A stretch of 64,000 nucleotides of DNA from Phycisphaera sp. (GCA_016125285.1 WGMA01000039.1:103239-167238); one strand, 5' to 3'; numbered from the stretch's first letter, positions 28,103 through 38,712 are shown. Numbers and translations are program-made. The notes: generated by a model not told the origin, from the letters alone.

Positions 28103-30193
28103 TTACGGGTTCGAAGGATTCAACTCGTGCTCGAGCACGTTGGTGATGTCCGCGGTCGTGTCCTTGAAGTCGCCGCGGATCACGGTGCTGCCGCGCTTAC
28201 CGACGAACAGGAACTTACGCCGGTCCGGCAGGCCCTGCTCCAGCGCCTCGAAGTACTGACGCGCCATGTACACACGCGGCGCGTTCTTGTAGGCCTGGTA
28301 CTGCTTGGCGAATCGCTCGGCCTTGCCGCGCTCGGTGTTCTCGCGGTCCCACCGGAAGCCGCTGGCCTCGGCGATCTGCTGCGTGGCGCTGCCCCCGGCC
28401 TGACGCATCAGCAGCTCGATCACCTGCGCCTGCTTCGCCCGGGCCGCCTCGTCGGTCATCGTCGCGTACTTGTCGATCTCCGCGACGATCTTCTCGCCCA
28501 GCTCCACCGACCCGGCGACCTTCACCATCGTTTCGATCGACTTCTGCCGCGCCTTCTCGATCGACGTCTGACGCTCCTGCTCGGCGCTGACGACCTCGTG
28601 GAACTTGTCGGCAACCTTCTGCGGCGGGTGCACCGACGCGACGGTGACGCTGAGGATCTCCAGACCGAGCTTCGCTTGGTCGGCGGCTTCCTGCATCGCG
28701 TCGCGCATCTCCGTGCCCGCGGCGACGCGCGCCGTGCCGATCCACTCGTCGATCGTGTGACGCAGCAGCATGCGCGAGACCGTGTCCACCGCCAGGTTGC
28801 CGAGGCGCTGGTCGCGCGTCTCGGGGTCGCGGTTCTCCGCGTCGGCGTTCGAGCGGATGTACGTGACCAGGTCGCCGATGCGGTAGTGCACGATCACCTC
28901 GGCGTTGACCAGCGAGATGGACGGCGGCTTGGACTTGTCGTTCGCCGTCGCGGTCGTCGCGATCGACGCGTCGTCGGCCTGGATGGCCGGCGGGGCGACG
29001 ATCATGTTGATGTCGTCGCCGCCGTGCTCGTTGGTCCAGAGGATCGGCGTCTCGACCGGGTTGCCGTCCTTGTCGAGCTGGAGCTTCTGGTGCGAACCGA
29101 TGTGCAGGGTCCGCACGTCGGTCACGTCGTAGTACTCGACCTTCTGGATGGGCCAGGGCATCTTCACACGCAGGCCGGGCCCGAGCGGTGGACCGTTGCT
29201 CAGCGCGCCAAAGGTGGTGCGAACGGCCTGCTGGTTGGGCTGGACGAACACGAAGCAGGACATGATCAGGAACACGAGGCACGCGATGCCGATGAGCCGC
29301 CAGAACCACTTGCTCAGCAGCTGCCAGAACCAGTTCTCGGTGATCTTGAAGCCGAACTGGAAGTCGATGGCTTCGTTGATGGTCTTGGCGACGGACTCGG
29401 GGCTCGTCAGCAGGTTCAGCAGGCGTGAGTCGAAGGCGGGGCGGGGCAGCTCGCCGGCGCGGCGGGGGCGGTAGAAGTCGAGGATGAAGTTCAGCGCCAT
29501 CTCGACACCGATGACGATCATGAAGACCGGCACGATGACGCTCATCGAGTGCAGCGGGCGGAGCCACTCGAAGTCGGAGGCGCCGAAGCAGACGGCCAGG
29601 GCGACCTTCAGCGCCACGCCACCCATGACGTAGCCCGCTCCGCCGCGGAGCAGCTCCCACTGGCGGACCTTGGCCATGCCGGCGAGGTAGCGGCTGACCA
29701 GGAAGCACAGGACGGTCAGCGCGGCGAAGATGACGCCGGGCATCAGCGGGTTCTCGGTCTGCGTGAGGTTCTCGATGTCCGAGACGCGGGGCCCGTAGAA
29801 GCTCAGGTGCCAGGCGCCGACGCCGATCAGCGCGCCGGCGGTCAGCAGGCCGACGAGCGGCACGATCCAGCGGTGTAGCCAGGCGAGGCGTTTCTGCTGG
29901 ACGCGGAGGTCGTCGGCGGCGGTCTCGAAGATGGAGCTGTCGGTGCCGTGGCGGTCGGCGATCTGCTCGAACTCCAGCGCCTCGATCCGCTCGAGCTTGT
30001 ACTGCTGGAAGAGGATCACCAGGCAGACCCACAGCGGCAGGCCGAGCACCTCGAAGTACAGCGTCGACTCCACCGCCGCGTTGTGCGTGTTCAGCGCCAA
30101 CATCGCGAGCACGAGGCTCATGACGATCTGCACGCCCAGGCCGAGTATGGCGGCGTGCACGGCGCGCTTGTAGGTTTGAATATCGTTGCTCAT
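28103..30193 (-). CDS. Polytopic SPFH (HflK-like) protein
   Basis: A 696-aa protein. The N-terminal third has six or seven predicted membrane segments, for example near IVMSLVLAMLAL, LPLWVCLVILFQQY, VPLVGLLTAGALIGVGAW, FAALTVLCFLVSRYLAG and VIVPVFMIVIGVEMALNFIL. The last of these (IGIACLVFLIMSCFVFV) leads straight into an SPFH domain (QPNQQAVRTTFGALSNG, GLRVKMPWPIQKVEYYDV). The C-terminus is a coiled-coil HflK-like region (AEQERQTSIEKARQKSIETM). This extra polytopic domain is not found in E. coli HflK, but planctomycete versions may share it. It is one of three SPFH proteins in a row, 70 bases upstream of the HflC-like gene. Confidence 0.87.
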   Translation of the reverse strand: MSNDIQTYKRAVHAAILGLGVQIVMSLVLAMLALNTHNAAVESTLYFEVLGLPLWVCLVILFQQYKLERIEALEFEQIADRHGTDSSIFETAADDLRVQQKRLAWLHRWIVPLVGLLTAGALIGVGAWHLSFYGPRVSDIENLTQTENPLMPGVIFAALTVLCFLVSRYLAGMAKVRQWELLRGGAGYVMGGVALKVALAVCFGASDFEWLRPLHSMSVIVPVFMIVIGVEMALNFILDFYRPRRAGELPRPAFDSRLLNLLTSPESVAKTINEAIDFQFGFKITENWFWQLLSKWFWRLIGIACLVFLIMSCFVFVQPNQQAVRTTFGALSNGPPLGPGLRVKMPWPIQKVEYYDVTDVRTLHIGSHQKLQLDKDGNPVETPILWTNEHGGDDINMIVAPPAIQADDASIATTATANDKSKPPSISLVNAEVIVHYRIGDLVTYIRSNADAENRDPETRDQRLGNLAVDTVSRMLLRHTIDEWIGTARVAAGTEMRDAMQEAADQAKLGLEILSVTVASVHPPQKVADKFHEVVSAEQERQTSIEKARQKSIETMVKVAGSVELGEKIVAEIDKYATMTDEAARAKQAQVIELLMRQAGGSATQQIAEASGFRWDRENTERGKAERFAKQYQAYKNAPRVYMARQYFEALEQGLPDRRKFLFVGKRGSTVIRGDFKDTTADITNVLEHELNPSNP

Positions 30194-30262
30194 TGCTTCA
30201 TTCGCTCCACTTGCGTCTCAGTGTCTCGGTACGCTCGTTACCTTCCGCAACCTCTTCAACCG

Positions 30263-31249
30263 TTAGCCCGTCTCGCGTGTCTGGAACAGCGCCACGGCCA
30301 GCCCCAGCGTGCCGGTCGTGTAAAGCGCGCAGTACGCGCTGACCTTCAGGAAGTAGCTCAGCGAGATGTCGTTGCCCGCGGTCAGCGCATCGGCCAGGAA
30401 CACGAACCCCACGTTCGGCACCAGCACGTACGGGCCCCACGCCGCGGGGTGCGCCGTGGTGTGCTTACCGAAGAACGAGTCCGCCGCCGGCGACAGGAAC
30501 CAGAAGATCCCCAGGCAGATGAACAGCGTCATCACCAGCCCCAGCCGCGTCGAACACGCCACGGCGATCGCGCACGCCACGGCCAAAAACTGCATCAGCA
30601 GCAGCAGGACGATCATGATCTGACCCAGCTGCGAGTCGTGCATCGTGAACTCGTAGGTGATCGGCTGGAACTCGAGCTTCTTGTTGATCATCAGCACCAT
30701 GATGTACGCCACCGGCAGCGTCACGGCGAGGATCGCGCTGAGCTTCGAGCTGAACACCCACCCGTAGAAGTAGTTGCCCCACACCGCCACGAACAGCGCC
30801 AGCAGCACCGCGCCGCCGCCGAACACGATCACCGGGATGTCGATCGGGTCCGAGGCGCGCTGCATGACCTGGTGGCGGACGGACAGCAGGAAGAAGATCG
30901 ACCAGATCCAGAACGCCAGCCCGATCGCGCCCGTCACGCCGATGTACTTGCCGAGCACGAACAGCGGCCGGCCGATCGGCTTGGAGATCACGGTCAGCAC
31001 GGTCTTGTTCTCGATCTCGCGGCTCAGCACGCCGGTGGCGGTGAACGCCGCGAGGATGAACCCGCCGATGTAGATCGAGCTGATGCCGATGTCGAGCAGC
31101 AGCTTGTTGTCGTCGTCGAGGGTGTACTTGCTGAACGCCAGGTTCATGACCAGCAGCAACGCGATCACGCCGAGCATCACGACATAGATCGGCTGTCGAA
31201 TCGACTCGACAAAGGTGTTTTTCGCGATGGCCAGAACCTGTAGCGGCAT
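30263..31249 (-). CDS. ABC-2 type transporter permease (short)
   Basis: A 328-aa integral membrane protein with about six hydrophobic segments. It contains the ABC-2 block NKTVLTVISKPIGRPLFVLGKYIG (~80-103), the same type as in the large permease at the other end of this run. There is no ATPase directly next to it; the ATP-binding gene ~5 kb downstream in the same transcription direction is the likely partner. The ATG has only a weak ribosome site. The two permeases may form a heterodimer with that ATPase. The substrate is unknown. Confidence 0.85.
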   Translation of the reverse strand: MPLQVLAIAKNTFVESIRQPIYVVMLGVIALLLVMNLAFSKYTLDDDNKLLLDIGISSIYIGGFILAAFTATGVLSREIENKTVLTVISKPIGRPLFVLGKYIGVTGAIGLAFWIWSIFFLLSVRHQVMQRASDPIDIPVIVFGGGAVLLALFVAVWGNYFYGWVFSSKLSAILAVTLPVAYIMVLMINKKLEFQPITYEFTMHDSQLGQIMIVLLLLMQFLAVACAIAVACSTRLGLVMTLFICLGIFWFLSPAADSFFGKHTTAHPAAWGPYVLVPNVGFVFLADALTAGNDISLSYFLKVSAYCALYTTGTLGLAVALFQTRETG

Positions 31250-31303
31250 GCGGTTGCTCTCGGATCGTGTCGGGCGTCGCCGGGCGCGCCGGGGGTGAAC
31301 GGA

Positions 31304-33313
31304 TTACTGCACGGGCACGGCGGCGACCTTCGGCGCGGCGCGTCGGTCGGACTCGAGCTGCACGTTGGCGTCCTCGAGGTCCTCACCGGCGCGGACCAGC
31401 CGCGCGGAGTTGAACACCACGACGAACGAGCTGAGGAAGTGGCCGATGATCGCCACGAGGATGATCGAGCTGCTGCCCGCCGCGTCCGACAGGGCCCGCG
31501 ACATGATCAGGCTCAGCATGAACACGACGTAGATCAGCGAGAAGCCCATGTTCTGGGAGATCACCGCGAAGGTCCGCCGCGAGAGGCGGATCAGGAACGG
31601 GATGCGGTTGAGGTTGTTGTTCATCAGCGCGATCGACGCCGAGTGGATCGCCACGTCGGAGCCGGCGGCGCCCATCGCGATCGAGATGTCGCCCGCGGCC
31701 AGCGCGGGCGCGTCGTTCACGCCGTCGCCCACCACCGCGACCGTGTGGCCCTTGGCCTTGAGGTCGTCGACGAGGTCGAGCTTCTCGCCCGGCAGCACCT
31801 CCGCCTGCACGTCCGTGCAGTGCATCTCCGCCGCGACACGCTTGGCGACCGACCAGCGGTCGCCGGTCACCATCACCAGCTTCTTGATGCCCTGCTCACG
31901 CAGCGCGTCCATCGCCTTCGCCGCGTCGGGACGCGTCTTGTCCTCCAGGCCCACCCAGCCCATCGCCTTGCCGTTGCGCACGACATAGAGCAGGCTCAGG
32001 CCCTCCGACCCGCTGATGTCCACGCCTGTCAGGTCCGCGCCGCGCTCCTTGACCCACGTCTCGCGGCCCACCAGCACCTCCGTGCCATCAACCACCGCGC
32101 GCACGCCCCGGCCGGACACCTCTTCGAACTCCGTCGGCGTGTCGAGCTTCAGCTTCGCCTTCTTGGCTACGTCCACCACCGCCCGGGCGACGGGGTGCCT
32201 GGAGTTCTGCTCGGCGAACGCCGCGGTCTTCAGCAGCGCGCCGCCATCGATGCCTTCGACCGGCGTGAGCTTCGTGACGCTCAACTGGCCCGTCGTCACC
32301 GTGCCCGTCTTGTCGAACACGATGCCGGTCAGCTTGCGGGCGACCTCGAGGTCCGCCACGTTCTTGACCAGCACGCCCAGACGCGCCGCCGCGGATAACG
32401 CCGCGACGATCGCCGTCGGACCCGACAGGATGATCGCACACGGACACGCGGCGACGAGGATCGCGATCGCGTCGTAAGTGCCTTGATGGTCCTGGTTAAA
32501 GAAAAACCAGATGCCGGCGATCATCAGGATCGTCGGCGTGTACCACGTCGCGTACTGGTCCAGCAAACGCAGCGCGGGGATCTTCGTCTGCTCGGCCTGG
32601 AGGATCAGGTCCTTGACCCGGCCCAGCGTCGTGTCCGAGCCGGCCTTGGTGACCTTGATCTCCATCACGCCCGTGACGTTGATCGTGCCGCCGAACACCG
32701 TGTCGCCCGGCGTGACGTCCACCGGCAACGACTCGCCGGTGATGTTCGCCTGATTGACCGTGCTGGTGCCGGTGAGGATCTCGCCGTCGGCGGGGATGTT
32801 GTCGCCGGGGCGGACCACGACGATGTCGCCGGGCTTGAGATCCTTCGCTTCGACCTCGGACTCGGCGCCATCCGCTGCCTTGCGATGGGCCTTGGTGGGC
32901 GTGAGGCGGACCAGCGACTCGATGCTCTTGCGGGCGCCGAGCGCGGTGCGGTGCTCGATGAGCGTGGTGATGATCATGAAGAAAGCGATGGCGCCGGCTT
33001 CGATATACTCGCCCATGCTGAACGCCGCGATGACCGCCAGGGCCGCCAGCTCGTCCATGTGCGTGTGACCGCTGATCAGGTCCTTGAAGGCCCGCACGAC
33101 CAGCGGCACGCCCAGCAACACCGCGGCGACGAAACCCATCGTCTCGGCGTAGAAGTTGGTCGTCTCGCCGCTCGGGTCCGTGGTCGACGGGAAGATCAGG
33201 TACGCCAGCGCGGCGTTGATCAGCAGCACGCCGCCCACAAATGTCATAATCATCTGCGTGCTGGCGCGGCCGGTCTGGTCCTCGACCATTTCCTTCACGT
33301 GTTCATGAGCCAT
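31304..33313 (-). CDS. Heavy-metal P1B-type ATPase
   Basis: A 669-aa P-type ATPase that should pump a transition-metal ion across the inner membrane. The transmembrane metal motif is C290-P-C292 (ACPCAIILSGPTA). The phosphorylated Asp is D334 in DKTGT. The actuator TGES loop is in NITGESLPVD, and the hinge is GDGVNDAPAL. No N-terminal HMA or CxxC metal-binding domain is present; the start is short (MAHEHVKEMVEDQTG). The last membrane segments (NMGFSLIYVVFML; IGHFLSSFVVVFNSARLV) do not fit the textbook Cu or Zn/Cd signatures, so the ion is uncertain. GAGG precedes the chosen ATG. It is the first gene of the ABC/SPFH run, 54 bases ahead of the short permease. Confidence 0.9.
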   Translation of the reverse strand: MAHEHVKEMVEDQTGRASTQMIMTFVGGVLLINAALAYLIFPSTTDPSGETTNFYAETMGFVAAVLLGVPLVVRAFKDLISGHTHMDELAALAVIAAFSMGEYIEAGAIAFFMIITTLIEHRTALGARKSIESLVRLTPTKAHRKAADGAESEVEAKDLKPGDIVVVRPGDNIPADGEILTGTSTVNQANITGESLPVDVTPGDTVFGGTINVTGVMEIKVTKAGSDTTLGRVKDLILQAEQTKIPALRLLDQYATWYTPTILMIAGIWFFFNQDHQGTYDAIAILVAACPCAIILSGPTAIVAALSAAARLGVLVKNVADLEVARKLTGIVFDKTGTVTTGQLSVTKLTPVEGIDGGALLKTAAFAEQNSRHPVARAVVDVAKKAKLKLDTPTEFEEVSGRGVRAVVDGTEVLVGRETWVKERGADLTGVDISGSEGLSLLYVVRNGKAMGWVGLEDKTRPDAAKAMDALREQGIKKLVMVTGDRWSVAKRVAAEMHCTDVQAEVLPGEKLDLVDDLKAKGHTVAVVGDGVNDAPALAAGDISIAMGAAGSDVAIHSASIALMNNNLNRIPFLIRLSRRTFAVISQNMGFSLIYVVFMLSLIMSRALSDAAGSSSIILVAIIGHFLSSFVVVFNSARLVRAGEDLEDANVQLESDRRAAPKVAAVPVQ

Positions 33314-33663
33314 GTAAGCATCCTCGCATAAGGCGATTACCGCGAAATTCCCCACCGCGATTTCGTTGCACCCCAGCCGGAAGTGACTACTACCGTACGC
33401 CGGGGAAGCGCACGTTGTTCACCATTCCGTGCAAATTTTTCGCGCTGATAAGCCATTGTCAATTAGACCGTAAAGACGATTTGACGTCCGTATACGTACT
33501 ACAACCGGGGCGTTTAACCCGCGCTTCAGCCGTAGTGCGCCTCCCCGAGGCCGTCCGTCGATTTAAGCGTCTTTCGTGCAAATGTTTACCGTCAATCCTG
33601 TGCCTCAACCCCCGCAACGCCCGTGCCGTCTCCCCGGCGGGCGTCGCAACGCGTTTCCTTGCG
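33314..33663 (-). promoter_or_regulatory. Intergenic promoter region of the metal-ATPase/SPFH/ABC run
   Basis: 350 bases without a gene, with an AT-richer patch. On the minus strand TTGACA (33462-33457), a 16-base gap and AAAAAT (33440-33435) form a plausible sigma-70 promoter ~120 bases before the ATPase ATG. No metal-regulator operator (MerR- or ArsR-type dyad) is obvious, and nothing else is visible. Confidence 0.4.
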
Positions 33664-34665
<1,002 letters not shown>

Positions 34666-34792
34666 AGGATAAGGACTGCCCCGACGCGTGCCAACTCGCC
34701 CCGCGTGCCCAGCGACCCTCCGGCGTGCACGGACCGTGAGCTAGGCAATCGTCCGATGGCCGATTCGCGCGTCGGCGACCTAGAGTCCGGGT

Positions 34793-35518
34793 ATGACACA
34801 CTGGGACCCCCAAACGGCGACGGCGTACGCGGACCTCGGCGAGCAGGGGCACGTCGAGGTGTTGTGGCCGACGGTTTCGGCGTTGCTCGGCGACCTGTCG
34901 GGCAAGCGCGTGCTGGACTTCGGCTGCGGGCCGGGCCAGTTCAGCGTGCTGATGCGACGCCAGGGCGCCGGTCACGTGCACGGCATCGACGAGAGCATCG
35001 AGCTGATCCGCGCCGCCCAGCGCTACGCCAGCGAGCAGCACGCCAACGACGGCCGCATGGCGTTCGGTTGCGGCGACGAGTCCGCGCTGCCGCTGTGGGA
35101 CCCGGTTGACGCGGCGCTCTGCTCGCTGACGTTGATGATGTGCGAGTCACGCGACCGGCTGCGTCGCACCGTCCGCGGCCTCGTCGCCTCGACGCAACCC
35201 GGCGGCCGCGTCGTCATCGCCGTCACCCACCCGTGCTTCCGCGGCGACGACTACGGCACGTTCCATTACGACACGCCCGAGGGATTCAGCTACTGGGCGT
35301 CGGGCCAGACCTACGACGTCGTGCTCGAGCCCGGCCGGGGCGAGCGCCGCGCCGTGCTGACCGACTATCACTGGACGCTGAGCGACTACGTCAACACGCT
35401 GACCCATGCCGGGGCCACCCTCCGCGAGGTGCGCGAGCTGCCCGCCCGACTCGACGCCGCGGGCCACCCGATCGGCCCGCCGGCCTACCTGGTGCTCGCC
35501 GCGGACAATGCTGCGTAG
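34793..35518 (+). CDS. Class I SAM-dependent methyltransferase
   Basis: A 241-aa methyltransferase of the Methyltransf_11/25 type. The SAM-binding motif I is VLDFGCGPGQFSVL (~43-56). Acidic motif II is GIDESIELI, and motif IV is PVDAALCSLTLMMC. It may act on a small molecule; no substrate can be inferred. The ATG has only a weak ribosome site, and the gene starts ~130 bases from the divergent pheS. It converges on the histidine kinase gene with a gap of 5 bases. Confidence 0.88.
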   Translation: MTHWDPQTATAYADLGEQGHVEVLWPTVSALLGDLSGKRVLDFGCGPGQFSVLMRRQGAGHVHGIDESIELIRAAQRYASEQHANDGRMAFGCGDESALPLWDPVDAALCSLTLMMCESRDRLRRTVRGLVASTQPGGRVVIAVTHPCFRGDDYGTFHYDTPEGFSYWASGQTYDVVLEPGRGERRAVLTDYHWTLSDYVNTLTHAGATLREVRELPARLDAAGHPIGPPAYLVLAADNAA

Positions 35519-35523
35519 TCCTG

Positions 35524-37014
35524 TCACCCCGCGCTCGCCGACTTGCTCGACTTGCCGGGCTTGCGACCGTCGCGGAACCCCAACCAGAACGTGCAGCCCG
35601 CGCCGGGCGTGGACTCGACCCACGCGCGGCCGTTGTGCAGTTGCATGACGCGCTCGACGATCGCGAGCCCGACGCCGCTGCCCTCGGCGGGCGACGCGAG
35701 GCGTTGGAACAGCTCGAAGACCTTGCGGTGATACTCGGCGTCGATGCCCGGGCCGTGGTCCTTGATGTAGACGCGCGTCTCGCCGTCGACGTGCGTGGCG
35801 CCGAGGTGGACCCGCCGGTCGGGCGTCGTGCAGCCGTATTTGAGCGCATTGGTCAGCAGGTTCTCGATCACGTTGGACAGCAGGGCGTCATCGCCGGTGA
35901 CGGTGGGCAGGTCGCCGTCGAACACGGCGGAGGCGCCGGCGTCGTCGAAGCGCTGGTTCATGGTCGTGACGATGTTGCGTGCGAGCGCCCCGAGATCGAC
36001 CGGCGCGAGGCGACAGGGGGTGGCGCCGACGCGGCTGTACTCCAGCAGGCGGTCGACGTCGCGTTTCATGCGGGACAGCGACAGGCGCATCTGCTCGAGG
36101 CTGGAGTCGACGCGGTCGCGGCGGTTGGCTTCGAGGTCGGCGGCGAGCAGCCGCGCGAAGCCCTGGCACGTGACGATCGGCGACTTGAGGTCGTGCGTCA
36201 CCGCGTTCATCAGCTCCTGCATCTCGTGCCGCTTCTGCTCGAGCTGCACGTTCGACGCCGCCAGCGCGTCGGCGGTGCGCGACAGCTCCGCCATCGCTTC
36301 ACGCTGCGACGCGTCGTAGCCGGCGATCTTCTCGAGCATGCCGTTGAACTCGTCGGTCAGCTCGCCGAGCTCGTCGTCGGCGTACCGCTGGGCGCGGTCG
36401 TGGTAGTCGCCGGTCTGGCGCACGTGCTCGGCCGTGGCGATCAGCGCGCCGATCGGCTGCGTGATGTTCCGCAGCAGCAGCAGGCCGAGCGTCACGCACC
36501 CGGCGAACGCGCACACGCTGCTCAGCGCGATGACCATCGCCCGGCGTCGCACCTCCTTGTCGACCTCGCCCCGGCTGTACGCCACGGTCAGCGTGCCCAG
36601 CCGCTTGCCCATGTGGTTGACCGCGACGACGACCACCACGTGACGATCGGTGTCGTAGATGCCCTCGGTGTTCCCGTGCCTCAGCAGCGACTCGTCGTAT
36701 CCGGGGCGGACGTAGCGCGCCGCGGTCGTGTCGTCGGGCAGGCGCAGCGCCGCGGCCGACATGTGCGGCACGCCCGCCTCCGCCACCAGCGTCGCCGACG
36801 CCGCCTCCACGTCGTGCGCGGCCAGCGGCTCGCCGAGCTGATCCGCCAGCACCGTCGCCAGGACCAGTGCCCGCTCCTGCAGCTGGCGGTCTTCCTGCGC
36901 CGCGTAGCTGAGCACCAGCGAAACCCCCAGCAACGTAATCGGCACACCGCTGACCAGGACGACCATGATCATCAGCTTCGTGCGAAACCGCTGTGGGAGC
37001 TTCAGGAGTCTCAT
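35524..37014 (-). CDS. Membrane sensor histidine kinase
   Basis: A 496-aa kinase. Two membrane helices (~13-37 and ~159-181) flank a periplasmic sensor of ~120 residues. Then come a HAMP linker (RNITQPIGALIATAEHVR), a coiled coil, a HisKA dimerisation domain with phospho-acceptor His274 (NAVTHDLKSPIVT), and a HATPase_c domain (N box NLLTNALKYG; G1 DHGPGID; G2 GSGVGLAI). It should autophosphorylate and signal to an unlinked response regulator, because none is encoded next to it. AGGTGAG lies at the start. It is probably a monocistronic orphan kinase. Confidence 0.92.
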   Translation of the reverse strand: MRLLKLPQRFRTKLMIMVVLVSGVPITLLGVSLVLSYAAQEDRQLQERALVLATVLADQLGEPLAAHDVEAASATLVAEAGVPHMSAAALRLPDDTTAARYVRPGYDESLLRHGNTEGIYDTDRHVVVVVAVNHMGKRLGTLTVAYSRGEVDKEVRRRAMVIALSSVCAFAGCVTLGLLLLRNITQPIGALIATAEHVRQTGDYHDRAQRYADDELGELTDEFNGMLEKIAGYDASQREAMAELSRTADALAASNVQLEQKRHEMQELMNAVTHDLKSPIVTCQGFARLLAADLEANRRDRVDSSLEQMRLSLSRMKRDVDRLLEYSRVGATPCRLAPVDLGALARNIVTTMNQRFDDAGASAVFDGDLPTVTGDDALLSNVIENLLTNALKYGCTTPDRRVHLGATHVDGETRVYIKDHGPGIDAEYHRKVFELFQRLASPAEGSGVGLAIVERVMQLHNGRAWVESTPGAGCTFWLGFRDGRKPGKSSKSASAG

Positions 37015-37276
37015 CTCACCTTACCAACCCCGCATTGCCGCGAAGTCGTTAAGACGTGCATCGCGGTACCCCGGTTCATCTTCACCAGCACCGACCGCGA
37101 AGTAAATAGGGGGTTGGATTACCATACATCACCCATGCGCCGGGCCGTGCCCGCGGCGACGACCCGACGCGGGATTCGCACAGGGCGTGACGATTTCGTG
37201 CAGTCTACGCATCAAAACCGGCGTCCCGGACGTTGTGCCGTGGGCCAGTCCGACCATCCTTCCCCGCAGCGAGTCC

Positions 37277-38623
37277 ATGCTGATGACCCGATCGATCCCC
37301 GCCGTGATTGCCATCGCCGCCTTCCTTTGCCTGTCGCTGGCGGCTCGGTCGCCCGCCCGCGCCGCCGACACGCCGCCCAACATCGTGCTGATCTTTATCG
37401 ACGACATGGGCTACGCGGACGTCGGCTGCTTCGGCGCCGACAACCTGCGCACGCCGCACATCGACCAACTCGCCGCGCAGGGCATGCGGTTCACCAGCTA
37501 CTACGCGACACCCGTCTGCTCGATGAGCCGTGCGTCGCTGATGACCGGATGCTACAACGCGCGCGTGTCGATCCCCGGCGTGCTGTTCCCGCACGACAAG
37601 ATCGGCCTCAACCCCGACGAGATCACCATTGCCGAGGTCCTCAAGCCGCGCGGCTACGCGACCTGCGCCGTCGGCAAGTGGCATCTCGGCTGGCAGGAAA
37701 AATTCCTCCCGCCGCACCAGGGCTTCGATCACTACTTCGGCATCCCGTACTCCAACGACGTGGGCGCCGGCAACACGAAGCGCGACTTCCCGCCGCTGCC
37801 GATCGTCCGAGACACCGATACCATCGAGACCGAGCCCGACCAGACCCAGCTCACGCGTCGCTACACCGAGGAAGTCGTCAAGTTCATCACCGAGCACAAG
37901 GACGGCCCGTTCTTCGTGTACCTGCCGCACACCATGGTGCATAAGCCGCTCGCCGCGTCAGAGAGGTTCGCGGGCAAATCCAAGCGCGGCCTGTACGGCG
38001 ACGCCGTCGAAGAGATCGACTGGTCCGTCGGCCAGATCATGGACACGCTCGACAGGCTCGGCCTCGCCGACCACACGCTGGTCATGTTCACCAGTGACAA
38101 CGGCCCGGCCGGTCCGGACACGCCGATGAATGGTTCGGCGAAACCCTTTCGCGGGCGCAAGGCGTCGACGTACGAGGGCGGCGTGCGCGAGCCGACGATC
38201 GTCCGCTGGCCCGGGCACGTCAGGCCCGGCACGACGTGCGACCGCGTCATCGGCAACATCGACGTGCTGCCCACCTTCGCGGCCGTCGCCGGGGCGCAGG
38301 CGCCGACCGATCGCGTGATCGACGGGCGCGACTTCTCGTCGCTGCTCGCCGACCCGAACGCCCCGCCCGTGCGCAACGTGCACCTTTACTACAGGGGCTT
38401 CGACCTCGAAGCCATCCGCGTCGGCGACTTCAAGCTGCGCATCGCCGCGGCCGGCAAAGGCAAGGGCAAGAGCGTCGAGCTGTTCAACCTCGTCGACGAC
38501 CCCGGCGAGTCGCACAACCTGGCCAAGCAGATGCCCGACAAGGTCGCCGAGCTTCGCGCCGAGATGGACAAGCGCGGCGCGGAGGTCGAGGCCAACAAGC
38601 GCCCGCCGGGCAAGGTGGATTGA
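37277..38623 (+). CDS. Sulfatase (arylsulfatase family), secreted
   Basis: A 448-aa alkaline phosphatase-superfamily sulfatase with a signal peptide (~1-30, ARAAD). Metal ligands are visible in IVLIFIDDMG (D42, D43) and TSDNGPAG. GKWHLG supplies catalytic Lys and His. The active-site motif reads C81-S-M83-S-R85, where the usual sequence is C-x-P/A-x-R for formylglycine formation, so M83 is unusual. It probably removes sulfate from an extracellular polysaccharide. It begins the block of secreted carbohydrate-related proteins. The start was chosen directly before the signal sequence. Confidence 0.92.
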   Translation: MLMTRSIPAVIAIAAFLCLSLAARSPARAADTPPNIVLIFIDDMGYADVGCFGADNLRTPHIDQLAAQGMRFTSYYATPVCSMSRASLMTGCYNARVSIPGVLFPHDKIGLNPDEITIAEVLKPRGYATCAVGKWHLGWQEKFLPPHQGFDHYFGIPYSNDVGAGNTKRDFPPLPIVRDTDTIETEPDQTQLTRRYTEEVVKFITEHKDGPFFVYLPHTMVHKPLAASERFAGKSKRGLYGDAVEEIDWSVGQIMDTLDRLGLADHTLVMFTSDNGPAGPDTPMNGSAKPFRGRKASTYEGGVREPTIVRWPGHVRPGTTCDRVIGNIDVLPTFAAVAGAQAPTDRVIDGRDFSSLLADPNAPPVRNVHLYYRGFDLEAIRVGDFKLRIAAAGKGKGKSVELFNLVDDPGESHNLAKQMPDKVAELRAEMDKRGAEVEANKRPPGKVD

Positions 38624-38712
38624 ACGTGGTGAACGCCACGGTCGGGGCGGCTACACTACGCTGTCGTTACGAACCCGACCCAGTGGCACACCCTGAAGCA
38701 GAAATCACAACC

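Noticed and set aside
25545..30193. Classical hflKC protease-regulator locus
   Set aside because: There are three SPFH genes, not two. No ftsH, hflX or hfq is present, and ABC and metal transporters surround them.
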